Source: Sabellastarte sp. h YS-2021 (lineage: Eukaryota > Annelida > Polychaeta > Sabellida > Sabellidae). From it: 64,000 nucleotides of DNA. The stretch's first letter is position 1. Every line of letters starts with the position of its first letter. A program made the translations under genes and the position numbers. The DNA lies in assembly GCA_964017235.1 (NCBI GenBank), contig OZ024929.1:58933603-58997602 (forward strand). Reading direction: 5' to 3'. The notes under the pieces were generated by a model that made no database searches, was not told the origin of the DNA, and worked only from the letters and a program-made list of their open reading frames with translations. Of this stretch, positions 1 to 12,796 are shown in pieces.

Positions 1-27
1 GGAAAATTTAATAGTAATTTAAATTTT

Positions 28-172
28 TCAGTCCCAAAGAAGCTTACCTCCCAATGAAGACATCCTGCAAATTTGGTGAAGCTGGCTGGTGTAGTTTTCC
101 TCGAGAGCGTTAACGTCGAAAATCTCTCTACGTGCAATGGCGTAGCGAACGCTAAAGCAAAGTACCCACTGG
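28..172 (-). other. Possible exon edge of an unidentified minus-strand gene
   Basis: On the minus strand an open stretch ends at a strong splice-donor sequence, GGGAG|GTAAGC, near position 47. A short reading ending in MSSLGG runs into it. The stretch is richer in CpG than its surroundings, which fits a first exon or 5' UTR. Several acceptor-like sites lie upstream on that strand, and I cannot choose between them. The peptide is not a family I recognise. It may be chance, and most of any such gene would lie left of the window. Confidence 0.25.
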
Positions 173-745
173 ATGCCTCCGGTGGATAAAATAAACTCTT
201 TAACTTTCACAGAGGATTAAAATCATCTATAAGCAAGAAAATCCCTAAAGTCAACAAAAAAGGGCCTTGGTGGAGTATTTTTTTGGTTAATGGATGCTCT
301 TGAAGTACAACCTATAGAGGACATCTATTAAAAATATTATCCATAGAGATTCAACTGCCCAGAGGAGAACCAGCCATAGATTATGTAAAAATCCTTGATG
401 GATGTCAAAGAAACTGTCGTGACCACAATTTTGTTTTTTAAAATGAGACCAAAAGTAATTCAAGCAAACTTTTGCATCTCTACAAGATTTATGATCATAA
501 CAAATACAACCTAAACAAACACATCTAATTACATAGCAGTACATTTGATTAGACAAGATATAATTGAAAAATACAGGGACTAGAAATAGTCACTGTTAAA
601 ATAACTTCAAGTTCAAATATCTAAAAAGTAACACAAAGACATGCAAAAATTTAAAAATTAAACATCAAAAATGGTTTTGCTTTCAAGAAAAAAGCGTCCC
701 CAAAAATTAGATGCAAAATAGTCTAAAAGTGTGAAAAAGGGTTTT

Positions 746-1050
746 GAAAAGAAAAACCAGCAGCGCTGAGAGAAGTGAAAGTTAAGCAGACAGCATTCAT
801 TAACATGAAAGAAAATGTAAGCTTTGTTGTGTTTTTTATGGTCATAAATTGTGAAAAGTTAATTTAATAAATGCTATAGTTTAAGTTGTTTTAGATGTGA
901 AAAGAAAAACCAGCAGCGCTGAGAGAAGTGAAAGTTAAGCAGACAGCATTCATTAACATGAAAGAAAATGTAAGCTTTGTTGTGTTTTTTATGGTCATAA
1001 ATTGTGAAAAGTTAATTTAATAAATGCTATAGTTTAAGTTGTTTTAGATG
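746..1050. repeat. Exact tandem duplication, two copies of about 153 bp
   Basis: The segment beginning GAAAAACCAGCAGCGCTGAG at about 751 recurs at about 904 and the two copies look identical on reading. A second direct pair sits nearby: CTCCACATATGGTTTCCC at about 1110 and 1265, also about 155 bp apart. The near-identity suggests a recent event. No coding potential is evident. Positions 1330-1640 hold diverged units of the same repeat seen at 14690 and 26000. Confidence 0.85.
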
Positions 1051-1739
1051 TAAAATATGCCTACTAAAAAGAATACTTGTGATATCATATATAAACCTCC
1101 AGTATAGACTCTCCACATATGGTTTCCCAATACCTCTTAATACATTCTAAAGCTGTAAAAGTAATAACGAGGGAGATATAAGGCAAAAAGACAAAATCTG
1201 CTATTTTATGATCCCAGTTTTACCCATAAGGAGGAGTTCAGGTTAATCTGACAAGCTATCTAGACTCTCCACATATGGTTTCCCAATACCTCTTCATACA
1301 TTCTAAAGCTGTAAAAGTTTTTATAAAAGCAATATAACAACTTATAGGAAATCATGTCCTGTGAATCTTTTGCAAATTTGACCTTTCAAACCAGCTTCAA
1401 GGTCAAGTGGGGTCCTCATAAAAAAGGCCTTATATCTCCCTTATAATTGATTCTAGGGCTTCAAAATATGAAAACAACTTGTAAGAAATAATGGCCTGTG
1501 AATCTTTTGCAATTGCCAAATCTGACCTTTGAGCCCTGCTTCAAGGACAAGTCAGATCATCACACTAAAATGCCCAGATATCTCATATATTGACCCTTGG
1601 GCTTGGAACTCTGTTTCAAGGTCACACTGCCATGTTTGGCTTAATTCTCAGTTTGAGATGACCATTGCTAGAGAAACTATTGCTTCACAATAGGCTTCCA
1701 TCTGAATTGACAAATGCCTTCCTGTTGTTAAAAGATATC

Positions 1740-2929
1740 CTAGAATCATTAACAAACAAGAATTCAGTAGAATTGTACTGTGTCACCAGCTTTGGTTAAA
1801 GACAGAAGCGTATGAAATTCGAAAGGACAAGAATTCTGTTGGATAGACAAAAATATTTGGCTGACTGGCAGTATTTCTGCAGATCCAGACCATCTTTCAG
1901 AAGGATTGAGCCATGGTGAAGCCCCACCTTGTTGAAAAATATAACCTAGATTCAATGTACAGGTTGTGACAAATGCACACAGGCAGACAGCGAGGCAAAC
2001 ACACAAGTTTTCAATTATCACTTATCAAGATTTCAATAAATGTCAGCAGAAAATTCAATAAAATATCATTTTGGTAACCTACTGTTAAACTGCCAGTCAT
2101 ATGACCATACAAGTTATTGCATTGTGCTAGCCTTGCTGAAAGCTCAAATTTCTCTGCAGTTAGGGAAAGTTTTCAGTTCAGATAATGGACTTAAAGTTTC
2201 TATAATGTACTTATACATGTACTGACTTTACAGCAGCATACAGCTAAAAGTGATACAGTTCTATATCTTAACATGTATGGGTCCTTTATGAATACCAAAT
2301 ATCTGTGTGCATGTTTGAAAAGATATCATGCAAATTTGAGCTTAAGCAAGGCTAGCATTGTGCAAGATGGGTCTTGTCTTGTCTGCCTCCTCTCTTCATT
2401 GAGGAAAGAAGGACGTATATTTGTTCACCTCCTCTCTTCATGGAGGAAAGAAGGACTTATATTTGTTCACCATTTTGTGGGACAGCAAAGGAGCAAGATT
2501 ATTGTCTAAAATTGTGGAGTGTTAGGTCACTTTATCATACAGGTCTTCTTCAGGACTTTTTATATCCACAACCTAGAAACAGAAAAAAGTCTTGCCATGG
2601 CAACACTTGCTGCCAGATATTGCTGAAAAGCTAACCAGCTCCTATTTATGCAGGGGTTTGTAATGCAAAGAACCCAAAAAAAGATTTTTGCAAGCCAAGA
2701 AACATGAAAAAGTGTTGCTGCGGCAATACTTGTTGCCAGATATTGCCAAGAAAGCAATTACACATAAATTCTCATGCCATGAAATCTTCACACCAATTTT
2801 AGCTGAGACACATAAATAACTACTTGTAAATGAGCAGCAATGAAGGGTGATTCAAAGAGAAAGGCAAAACAATATCCATGTCCAGCAGGATGGATATAAC
2901 AATTAAAATAAGTTGTAACCTTAAACCCA
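1740..2929. other. No gene seen
   Basis: Short frames only, with no domain or splice structure I can support. Within it, 2391-2470 holds a roughly 43-bp direct duplication around CTCCTCTCTTCAT, and 2590-2755 holds two diverged copies of a segment containing TTGCCAGATATTGC. Confidence 0.6.
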
Positions 2930-5900
2930 TTTCCTTAATGAAAAGGTTTTTATGGTAATATTACAATACAATAAAGATCCTGTTTTGGTCTAGATACATG
3001 TACATGTTTAATTTAAATAAAAAGTCTAAACTACCACTTTAATATTGCCAAAATATCATAAAAATTTGTCCTAACCTTAAACTGGATGTAAGTCAATGCA
3101 AATGTTAAGAGTTTAAGGTCGTAATAGCACATAATTTAAGATATTATCCAAAATTTTAAAAGAAAAGTAATTATAATTATGCCATTACTGAGAGTTAAAG
3201 GCCACTTCAATGTAGTCTTAGGACATTTCTGTAACATAAGTTACATGTACCTGGAAAATATAGATCAAATATGTCATGCCATTTTTGGTATACTTTGTGG
3301 AATCTTAGAAAAACTTGAGCTCAGTAACATTCTTTTACAAGTGGGAGTTTAAGGTCATCTTAAAATAGGGCACACCCTACAGGACTAGATACATCAACAT
3401 ACCAAATTTAAATTAAATCTGTCATGCAGATTTGAAATACTCTCCAGAAATTGAAAAAAATTAAATTCAATATAGTTATGTTATCACTAGGTGTTTAAGG
3501 TCACCTTAAAATAGGCCACACCTTAAAGACCAGTTACACCCACGTACCAAATTTGATTTGAATCAGTGAAGCCAGCTTTAAGTTATTGCCCACATATCAC
3601 AAAAGTAGAATTCAATATAAATGTGTTATTAGTAGGAGTTTAAGGTCATCTTAAAACAGGGCACATATCGATGACTTGCAACTCCCACATGCCAAATTAG
3701 AATTTCATGCTTCAAGCAATTTTTGACATATTTCCAGAAAGTGTGATGACGATGCTGGTCCTATAGGTGATCCATCACAGCTGAGTGACACCAAACTGTT
3801 ACAACCTTAAACTCACAAGTTTCTAAAATATCAGCAATTTATTGTAACCTTACAAAAGAGACCTTTTTCTTTTTGTCCTCATATATGTACATGATGAATA
3901 TCAATGAAAAAAATCTCGGCACATCAAATATCTTCCAAATACCAAAACAGTTTTCCAAACCTTAAAATCAATAATAGTTTAAGGTAAGGAGTTTAAGATA
4001 ATCTTTTCCTGAAGGTTCTGTTTAAGGTTTGTTACATCCACAAATGAAACATGCCTAGAATTGCACAGTATTTGAAATACTTTTCAAAAATTGCCAAACT
4101 TAAAGTGAATATAATTTTCTTATTACTGGGAGCTTAAGGTCACCTTATTGTATTACACTTATCCATGGCCAGGTACATATACATGCAAAATTTGAATAAA
4201 ATTTCTCAAGTTATTTCCAGTGTACTCTATGTAAAAATTAAAAATGTAAACTCAATAAATAACTTTTTAATACATGGGATTTTAAGATCACCTTAAAATA
4301 GGGCACACCTTGAAAACCAGTTACAACCGCATGCCAAATTTGAATTGAATCCATTACCCCATTTTGAGATACTGTCTGGAAATGAAAAACCTTAACCTCA
4401 ATATAAATATGTAACTTACTACTGGGGGTTTAAGGTCACCTTAAAATAGGGCACACCTTGAGGACCAGTTACTGCACATGCTAAATTTGAATTTAATCCA
4501 TCATGCTATCTTTGAGATACTCTCTGGAAGGAAGTGTGACAACGACACTGATCATATTTGTCCTCCAACATAGCTGCTAGTGACACAAAAGTAATGCAAC
4601 CTTAAACTCATAAGTTTATCAAATATCAGGAATTTACTATAACCTTACAAAAGAGACTTTTTTGGTGTAGACAGATGTACATGATAAATATCAAAGAATA
4701 AAGTCTTACTTAGCACATCAAATATCTTTCAAACACCAAAAAATTGTCCCAACCTTAAACTCAAAGTTAGTTTGCAGCTGTGAGGGAGTTAAAAGGGAAT
4801 CTTTTCCTGTAGGTTTTGTTCATGGTTTATTACATCCACAACTTGAAAGATGCTTAGAATTGCACAGTTTTTGAAATCCTGTTGAAAAATTGCCAAACTT
4901 AAGGTGAATATAATTCTGTTATCACTGGAAGTTTAAGGTCATCTTATTGTATGGCACTTATCTGTGGCCAGTTACATATACATGCAAAATTTAAATGAAA
5001 TTTCTTAAGTTATTTCAAGTGTACTCAATGAAAAAATAATGTAAACTCAACATAACTTTTTAATACATGAGAGTTTAAGGTCACCTTAAAATAGAGCACA
5101 CCTTAAAAAACCAGTTACAACCACATGCCAAATTTGAATTGAATCTGTCACCAAATTTTTGAGATACTGTCCAGAAACGAAAAACCTTCAATTCAATATA
5201 AGTATATCTTACTACTGTGAGTTTAAGGTCACCTTAAATAATGCACACCTTGAGGAACAGTTACATCAACATGCCAAATTGGAATTTTATTCATCAAGCC
5301 ATCTTTGAGATACTGTCTGGAAAGTATGTGTGAAGACAACACTGACCATGTATGTTTTCCATCATAGCTGCTAGTGACACAAACTAATGCAACCTTAAAC
5401 TCATTAGTTTATAAAATATCAGCAATTTACTATAACCTTACAAAAGAGACCATTTTTGGTGGAGATATATAAGCATATAAAATATCTTCCAAACACCAAA
5501 AATATTGTCCCAACCTTAAACTCAAAGTTTGTTTGCACTGCTGAATATTGTAGCAAGTTTAAGGTAATCTTTTCCTGAAAGTTCTGTTCAAAGTTTGTTA
5601 CATCCACAACTGAAACATTCCTAGAATTGCACAATATTTAAAATACTGTTCAGAAATTACCCAACTTAAAGTCAATATAATTCTGTTATGACTGGGAGTT
5701 TAAGGTCACCTTATTGTATGGCACTTACCTATGGCCAGTGACATATACATGAAAAAGTTTAATGAAATTTCTGAAGTTATTTTCAGTATACTCCATGGAG
5801 AAAGAAACAAAAACGTAAACTGGACATAAGTTTTTTATATGTGGGAGTTTAAGGTCACCTTAAAATACGGCACACTTTCCAAACTAGTTACAACCACATG

Positions 5901-6060
5901 CCAAATCTGAATTGAATCCATTAAGCCATTTTCGAGATACTGTCCGGAAACGAATACAGCACACCCTGAGGAGCAGTTACATCCACATGCCAAATTTGAA
6001 TTAAATCTGACAAGCCATTTTTGAGATACTGCCCAGAATACAAAGCGTGACCACGACAGA
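2930..6060. repeat. Higher-order satellite of about 795 bp
   Basis: Short units carrying GTTTAAGGTCACCTTAA recur every 100-200 bp and are organised into a larger period. The landmark AACCTTAAACTCA followed by TTACAAAAGAGAC is found near 3803, 4598 and 5391, so the higher-order unit is about 795 bp and is present about three times with divergence. The small frames here simply follow the repeat and change frame between copies, so I do not call them genes. Confidence 0.8.
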
Positions 6061-6579
6061 TGCCGACGAGGCCACAAAATGAGATGACGAAGCAATATCT
6101 CTTTATGCAACGCCGCATAAATGCTGCTGACACAGTAAAATATAAGTTTCCCCATTCTTCAACCACATAGAAGTTCTAGTATCTGGCAACATCTTGTGGG
6201 TTCTGCACATTTCTTATAACTGAAGTTTTTCCTTAGATTTGTCCAAATCTCAATTAATGCTTTTCCACATTATTTCTACATGTGGGTTGAGGTTCTTGCC
6301 TGCTGAGGCTGGCTATTTTTCTTTTAAATATGTTCTTAAACCACTAATTGCACTACTATATCAGGATATAGTGATTTTTTCTGTCTTTAAAAAGAATAAA
6401 CACTTAAAATGTTGGAAATGAGCTCGATCACTATTCCAAAGTATTCCATTTATTGATGCATGATAACTGCAAGTAGACGGCTCAATATGTTGGTCACCAA
6501 CAAAAACTGCAGTAATATTAGCTTCATACCATGAACGATTTCTATGGACTGAACATTTGCGATTGAAGGATTGTATTCT
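6061..6579. other. No gene seen
   Basis: Unique-looking AT-rich sequence with only short frames. No splice, tRNA or promoter signal was convincing. Confidence 0.6.
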
Positions 6580-6741
6580 ACTGACCAGGTCAAAGTCAAA
6601 GTTGGGGTTTTACGTCCCGTTCAACAGCCAGGGTCATATTGGGACAGGTCCTCAGAATTGCCACTTGTGGGACTCGAACCCACAGAGGTGACAGCCTATG
6701 ATTAGATGCCAAACTTGCTAACCACTATACTGACCAGGTCA
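6580..6741 (-). mobile_element. tRNA-derived SINE
   Basis: Read on the minus strand, the element starts with a Pol III A-box-like stretch (TATAGTGGTTAGCA). A B box (GGTTCGAGTCC) follows at the expected tRNA-like distance. The tail carries GAACGGGACGTAAAAC, a motif common in 3' domains of invertebrate SINEs. The 13-nt word ACTGACCAGGTCA occurs at both ends (6580-6592 and 6729-6741) and looks like a target-site duplication. The acceptor arms do not pair, so it is not a working tRNA gene. Confidence 0.72.
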
Positions 6742-8470
6742 GATGATACTATATACGGTACTGTACACATGAGTATCTTTATTTAAAAAGTTAGTGGCAC
6801 TAGCTATGATCAAGGAAATTTGTAACTTAGATAATTCAATGAACAACCAGATCCAGATTTGGGAACCGAACGTTTAACCAAAAACGGTAAGAGATTGATA
6901 CTCATAACTGTTAGAAATATATGACGTATATAGTAATCATTTTTATATACTATGCAAATTGTATTATTATGTGTTGCTGGCTTAGAAATAAACTATTATT
7001 TATTATTAAAGTCCTATTTCGTTTATTTCCCTATACCGTATTTGTTCAATAAATTATAAATATAACTCAACCACAAACACATTTCAAGATAATCAATGAA
7101 ACTGTACCGAAACTGAATACAAGTATGCTGCCGAGCTTCTTAATGAATCGAGTGATTTACTTATATACTGTTCCTGAAATAAACACGTGATGAAACGTAG
7201 TTGGCCCCTCCCCCTTCGCAAGATTTTTTTAGAGCGCGAAGCGTAAATATTTATTGGCTGTTTTAATTCAATTCTCAAGAATCCATCTTTTGAGCTGCTT
7301 GGACTCTTTCAATGAATTATTAATGATACATGTTGTAAAAAGATTTTACTTTTCCCCTCTAGCGGTAATGAAAAATGTAACATTTATGTGTAGTTTAACA
7401 TTTGCAATTTTCAGTTAATTGTATTGGCTGTAGAAGGGCTACAACAGTTCAGTGAGTCGTATAACTTTTAATGTATCCACACTTAAAACATTGAAAAAGA
7501 AACCCAAGTTTTAATGGATGTGTTCCGTATATACAAAATAGATATAATTTTAAAGATCTCAATGAGTAAAATTAATAAACAACTTCACAACTAAAGATCT
7601 CTATGAGTAAAATTAATAAACAACTTCACAACTTTCACACAGGGTGTATAAACTTCAAAACTGTGATTTTAACTATTAAATTATTACTTGGACTTTCAAA
7701 AAAACAACTATTCTTATTAGATTCAGATACTTTGGCATAGTAAATCAAATATAAGATGGCTAGAACTATTTAAGGCTTGACAGCTACATTTAGCTTTGCT
7801 TTATTTCTACTTCTACCCTTTTTAAAAGTATGGCAAAACAATAAGCTGCAAAGTCCAAATGACCAAATAGTCCTGCAAACAAGTGAATAAGCTTTATTTA
7901 AATCGTAAAGTAAAATTTTTTTTCTCTTTTATTAATAAGCAGAAGTAAACGTTTCTTTTTGTAAATAAACATGTTGATTCAATGTTAAACACCATATACA
8001 GAAGACAGACACTTTTTGAAAAAAAATTCGAAATCAAGGATAAAGAATGAAACTGCAGTCATAAAAAAGATTGACGCTGCCACCTACGTTTTTGGTAGTA
8101 TTTATCACATTGATTTTTATCGGGAATCAGCACTATACAAGAAAGGGGATAGAGTATTTCAACATACTTTCTTGTTTGTAGTTAACTGCGTTTTGCGCAT
8201 GCCCGGAAATGAAATAAATATAAAAGTAACTTCCGTTTGAGATTTTTTTGGTTGTGTAAGGAAAAGTAAGTCTTTTAAATGTTACTCGTTGGCTGTTAAA
8301 ATCGCGGGGCCATTTTTTGTTTAAGCAGTGTATTCTATGGAATAGTTGGAATCTGGAATCTTAGTTGTATGAGTTTTAATGGGATATGTCTTTTAACTTT
8401 TGGGGGGGAATTGTTTATTTCACTTCCGGCAATACCCAGTGACGGTCTTGTACATGCGTGTGATTAATGT
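6742..8470. other. No gene seen
   Basis: AT-rich sequence. A duplicated word of about 38 bp containing AGTAAAATTAATAAACAACT lies at 7555-7632. No supported coding frame. Confidence 0.6.
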
Positions 8471-8672
8471 TACTGCTCAGCTAACCATGTTCGTCGCCTA
8501 CCCAAGTTCGTCACCTGCCTCAAAAAATGTTAAGGACAGGCAATATTGATACTGAAACAAATGGAACAAAGACTAATAATGATTATGTACAACTCTACTG
8601 GGAAAGATTACTGTGAAGAGGTTTTAATGTTGTCAAAAAATGCAAGTGACGAACTTGGGTAGCTGAGCAGTA
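8471..8672. mobile_element. TA-flanked MITE 1 (TACTGCTCAGCTACC ends)
   Basis: The left end TACTGCTCAGCT and the right end AGCTGAGCAGTA are inverted copies, and the complementarity continues through CCCAAGTTCGTCAC. The left arm carries an internal partial duplication of about 18 nt. Ending in TA on both sides fits Tc1/mariner-type target choice. No transposase is encoded, so it is non-autonomous. Confidence 0.7.
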
Positions 8673-8833
8673 CAGTAGACATCATTAATGTTAGACAATA
8701 ATATAAAATAGGTAGCTAAACACATTTAATGTGATACATATACACTGATACATATAAACAAGGGTTTACTTATTCCATTTCTTAATAATTTAAAGAAGTG
8801 ACATAAATCCAAACAATATAATCACAAGTTGTC

Positions 8834-9321
8834 TACTGCTTCTAGGCATAAGTTGGCCGCGGTCATAAGTTGGCCGCCATCACCAAATCTTGAAATTGCT
8901 ACAAATTTAAAAGCTGATTGCAATCGTAAATGGTCCATTATTATTACATTTATGCTTTTTATACGTTTTAAACACTGTACAAAGACTTGTTTGTCTGTTT
9001 GGCCCAATTAAATTAGTTGTTAAACTTATTATATGCAATGGTTTTCATTGGTGTACAATAACCTATTTGTCTTTCTGGAACCTGTAGTGGTGGTGGACCA
9101 ATTCACGCCCATCCCTGGATTTATCCAAAACAAAGATGATTACACACTAAATTACCTATGTATATGATAAATTTGATAATTATCTATGATATGGTAAACA
9201 TGTTTTGCATGAAAAATTACAAATCTTTGAGAAAATTGAGGGTGGGCGTGAATTGGTCCACCACCACTAGATGAGCCGCGGCCAACTTGTGACTGCGGCC
9301 AACTTATGCAGGGTAGCAGTA
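8834..9321. mobile_element. TA-flanked MITE 2 with double-repeat arms
   Basis: Inverted arms lie at about 8834-8878 and 9278-9321. Each arm carries AAGTTGGCCGC twice, so each arm is itself a short direct repeat. The tips read TACTGCT on both strands, as in MITE 1, suggesting related families. A different inverted-repeat element sits inside it (9084-9271). A partial end resembling MITE 1 (ACTCAGCTACCCAACTTCG) abuts its right end from 9323. Confidence 0.72.
9084..9271. mobile_element. MITE 3 nested inside MITE 2
   Basis: Terminal inverted repeats of about 29 nt begin GTGGTGGTGGACCAATTCAC on the left and end in the complement on the right, with one mismatch visible. TA lies immediately outside each tip. 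Its position inside MITE 2 shows it inserted later. No coding capacity. Confidence 0.75.
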
Positions 9322-9369
9322 CTACTCAGCTACCCAACTTCGTCGCCTAACAGAAGTTCGTCAATTGTA

Positions 9370-10720
9370 TTTGTGGACAATATTACAGTCTTTCCTGAAT
9401 TATATTTCTTTGTCGAGTTATACATCACTGTTGTACTGTAAACTTGCCAGAACGCCACCAGTGACCAAGATTATTGATCCTCGCATACGGTTGATTTGAC
9501 AATCGTAGATTTGATTACCAGACGTTTCGACCTTCAAAGCGTTTTGACCCTCTTTTTTTGCAGACATTTTTACCCCTATTTTCGCCCACGGAGTTCTGTC
9601 TCTTCCAGGCCTGGGGCAAATACTTTCAAAACTATTCAAATACGAATACTTTTCATTTCCATGAATACGAATATGAGTACAAATACTTTTTGAGAAGTAT
9701 TGAAGTATCCTTGCATTGCCGGTTTTCGACGGTCTTACGCATTTTAATCCATTTTTGTTTCTTTCATCATTCCCTGATATATTTTAAATTTAAAATTAGA
9801 AAAAATGCAGTTTAATTGACAAAAACAAATATAATGGGTAAATATTTTTTATTTGATTCAATTTCTATATGTACAGTGTTCTTTTTTTACAAATGGTTGT
9901 TTGTTATCGATGGTAAAATAAAATCAATATAAATGGTATTCAAAATATATTCTAAAATTTTTATTTTTCAAATTGTCCTGTGTAAATTGATAATTTAACA
10001 AATAAACGGAATATTTTTTACCATTTTATCATAATGATGTACAAATAACATTCTTTTTGAAGGTGTACACATAAAATTATTTTCCTAGACAATTGTGTCA
10101 TTAATTTTTAAAGTTGGTTTTGAAGGCTGTTTCTTCCATTTTGTGTCCACACAAAGCACATGTTTTTATATTAATGATCATGGGTAGGGTTAATTTATTT
10201 TATAATCTCAAAAAATAAAAATATTTTATGGCATATTTTTCTTATATTTGTTGCTGAATAAACGCATGCTGTCATTGACAATGGATTACATTAAGGTCAA
10301 TTTAGTAAAAAATGTATGTGTTTGTAAAATAAATATTATAAATCTATTTGTCTTTAATAAAATATTATATAACTTCATTTTATGAGGATAAAATTTGCAT
10401 TTTTCACGTAAATTTGTGAGCATTGCCATTGACAACCATATTTTATTTTGCTTTAATAATTGATATATCATGCGTTAAGACACATTATTTTATCAAATTC
10501 AAAACAATACCAGCATTTAAAGTCACATAATCTATTTTAAATATAGCTTAATATTTTATCTATTTTATTTTTTCTCGAGATAAAAAGCATGTGCACAGAA
10601 CTACAATGTATTAATGCGCGGCTGTCCATAATAGATGACCGTCGATAACAGACAACATAACGATACAGTAAGGAATACTTTTTAATTAAACCCCAAAAAT
10701 ATTTCATGCAATCAGTTTTT
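9370..10720. other. No gene seen
   Basis: Very AT-rich sequence with short frames only. No repeat array or RNA gene was recognised. Confidence 0.6.
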
Positions 10721-11139
10721 AGCTTACTGGCCAACGGCCGTAAGCTAATGGCATGGCCTGGCGTTGTCTTCGTTGTTGTTGTTGTGGTTGTTGTCGGCGT
10801 CGTCAACAATTTTTTTCCAGCCTCTTCTCCTCAGAAACTACTGCACCGATTTCTTTGAAATTTGGTATGGAGCTTCCTTGGGTAGAGGACTATCATTTTT
10901 CCTCATTGCATGTTTTTCAACCAATCAGAGAAGTCACATGACCAAAAACATGTTTTTCAAAAGGGTGTGCTTGTCTGGATGATAACTTAAAAAGCGCTTC
11001 ACCTATTCACATGAAATTTTGCAAGTAGGTTTGTTATATACATGTCTGGAAATCAATAACTTTTCGAAGTGATCCAATACAAAATGGCCGACTTATTAAT
11101 GATTTACTAAATGTCACGATTTTTGTTAACGCTGAAAAA

Positions 11140-12796
11140 ACAAAAACGCGTGTATCTCCTTAACCGTGCGAGATAGAGCGATTTCGACGAAATTTTCGAC
11201 CCACAGGATATCTAAAGAATGTCTATTGGCAATTTTCAAAAAATTTTCCCCTCCCCAAAAATGGCGGCCATTTTGAATTTTCGCCGAAAATGGAAAAACA
11301 CAAAATTGCTTGTATCTCCTTAACTGTGCGAGATCGAGCGATTTCGTCGAAATTTTCGACCCACAGGGTATCTAAGGAATGTATTATTGGCAATTTTCAA
11401 AAAATTTTCCCCTCCCCAAAAATGGCAGCCATTTTGAATTTTCGAATTTTTGCCAAAAATGGCAAAATACAAAATTGCTTGTATCTCCTTAACCGTGTGA
11501 GATAGAGCGATTTCGTCAAAATTTTTGACCCACAGGGTATCCAAGGAATGTACTATTGCCAATTATCATAAAAATTTTCCCCTCCCCAAAAATGGCGGCC
11601 ATTTTGAATTTTAGAATTTTTGCCAAAAATGGCAAAACACAAAATTGCTTGTATCTCCTTAACCGTGCGAGATAGAGCGATTTCGTCGAAATTTTTGACC
11701 CACAGGGTATTAAAGGAATGTGCTATTGGCAATTTTCAAAAAATTTTCCCCTCCCCAAAAATGGCGGCCATTTTGAATTTTCGCCAAAAATGGCAAAACA
11801 CAAAATTGCTTGTATCTCCTTAACAGTGCGAGATAGAGCGATTTCGTCGAAATTTTCGACCCACAGGGTATCTAAGGAATGTACTATTGGCAATTTTCAA
11901 AAAATTTTCCCCTCCCCAGAAATGGCAGCCATTTTGAATTTTCGAATTTTTGCCAAAAATGACAAAACACAAAATTGCTTGTATCTCCTTAACCATGTGA
12001 CATGGAGCGATTTCGTCGAAATTTTCGACCCACAGGGTATCTAAGGAATGTACTCTTGGCAATTTTCAAAAAATTTTCCCCTCCCCAAAAATGGCGGCCA
12101 TTTTGAATTTTCGAATTTTTGCCAAAAATGGCAAAACACAAAATTGCTTGTATCTCCTTAACCGTGCGAGATAGAGCGATTTTGTCGAAATTTTCGACCC
12201 ACAGGGTATCTAAGGAATGTACTAATGTCAATTTTCAAAAAATTTTCCCCTCCCCAAAAATGGTGGACATTTTGAATTTTCGAATTTTTGCCAAAAATGG
12301 GAAAACACAAAATTGCTTGTATCTCCTTAACTGTGCGAGATGAGCGATTTCGTCAAAATTTTCGACCCACAGGGTATCTAAGGAATGTATTATTGGCAAT
12401 TTTCAAAAAATTTTCCCCTCCCCAAAAATGGCAGCCATTTTGAATTTTCGAATTTTTGCCAAAAATTACAAAACACAAAATTGCTTGTATCTCCTTAACC
12501 ATGTGAGATAGAGCGATTTCGTCGAAATTTTCGACCCACAGGGTATCTAAGGAATGTACTCTTGGCAATTTTCAAAAAATTTTCCCCTCCCCAAAAATGG
12601 CGGCCATTTTGAATTTTCGAATTTTTGCCGAAAATTCGAAAACACAAAATTGCTTGTATCTCCTTAACCGTGTGAGATAGAGCGATTTCGTCAAAATTTT
12701 CGACCCACAGGGTATCTAAGGAATGTATTATTGGCAATTTTCAAAAAATTTTCCCCTCCCCAAAAATGGCGGCCATTTTGAATTTTCGAATTTTTC
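11140..12796. repeat. 168-bp satellite array in element A
   Basis: About ten monomers. The landmark GCTTGTATCTCCTTAAC recurs at spacings of 160-169 bp. Each monomer includes a GATAGAGCGATTTCGTCGAA segment and usually the near-palindrome AAAATGGCGGCCATTTT. A length close to a multiple of three keeps frames open across monomers on both strands, which explains the many 70-120 residue frames. They are repeat translations, not genes. Confidence 0.9.

Noticed and set aside
1..28. Solo tip of a DIRS-like element at the window start
   Set aside because: The first 28 bases resemble the element 1 and 3 right tip, but the match is short, AT-rich and ends at once. It may be real if the left sequence supports it, but not on this evidence.
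5835..6166. Overlapping minus-strand frames of 81-106 residues
   Set aside because: They lie in the decayed end of the ~795-bp repeat and show internal repeat peptides, not a gene.
6593..6728. Functional tRNA gene
   Set aside because: A and B boxes are present but the acceptor arms do not pair, and the 3' tail and flanking duplication point to a SINE.
11290..12740. Many overlapping frames of 70-120 residues on both strands in satellite arrays (also at 18319-19125, 20444-21488, 32117-32775)
   Set aside because: They are translations of the 168-bp monomer, whose length is near a multiple of three. They repeat the same peptide with frame slips and have no start or splice context.
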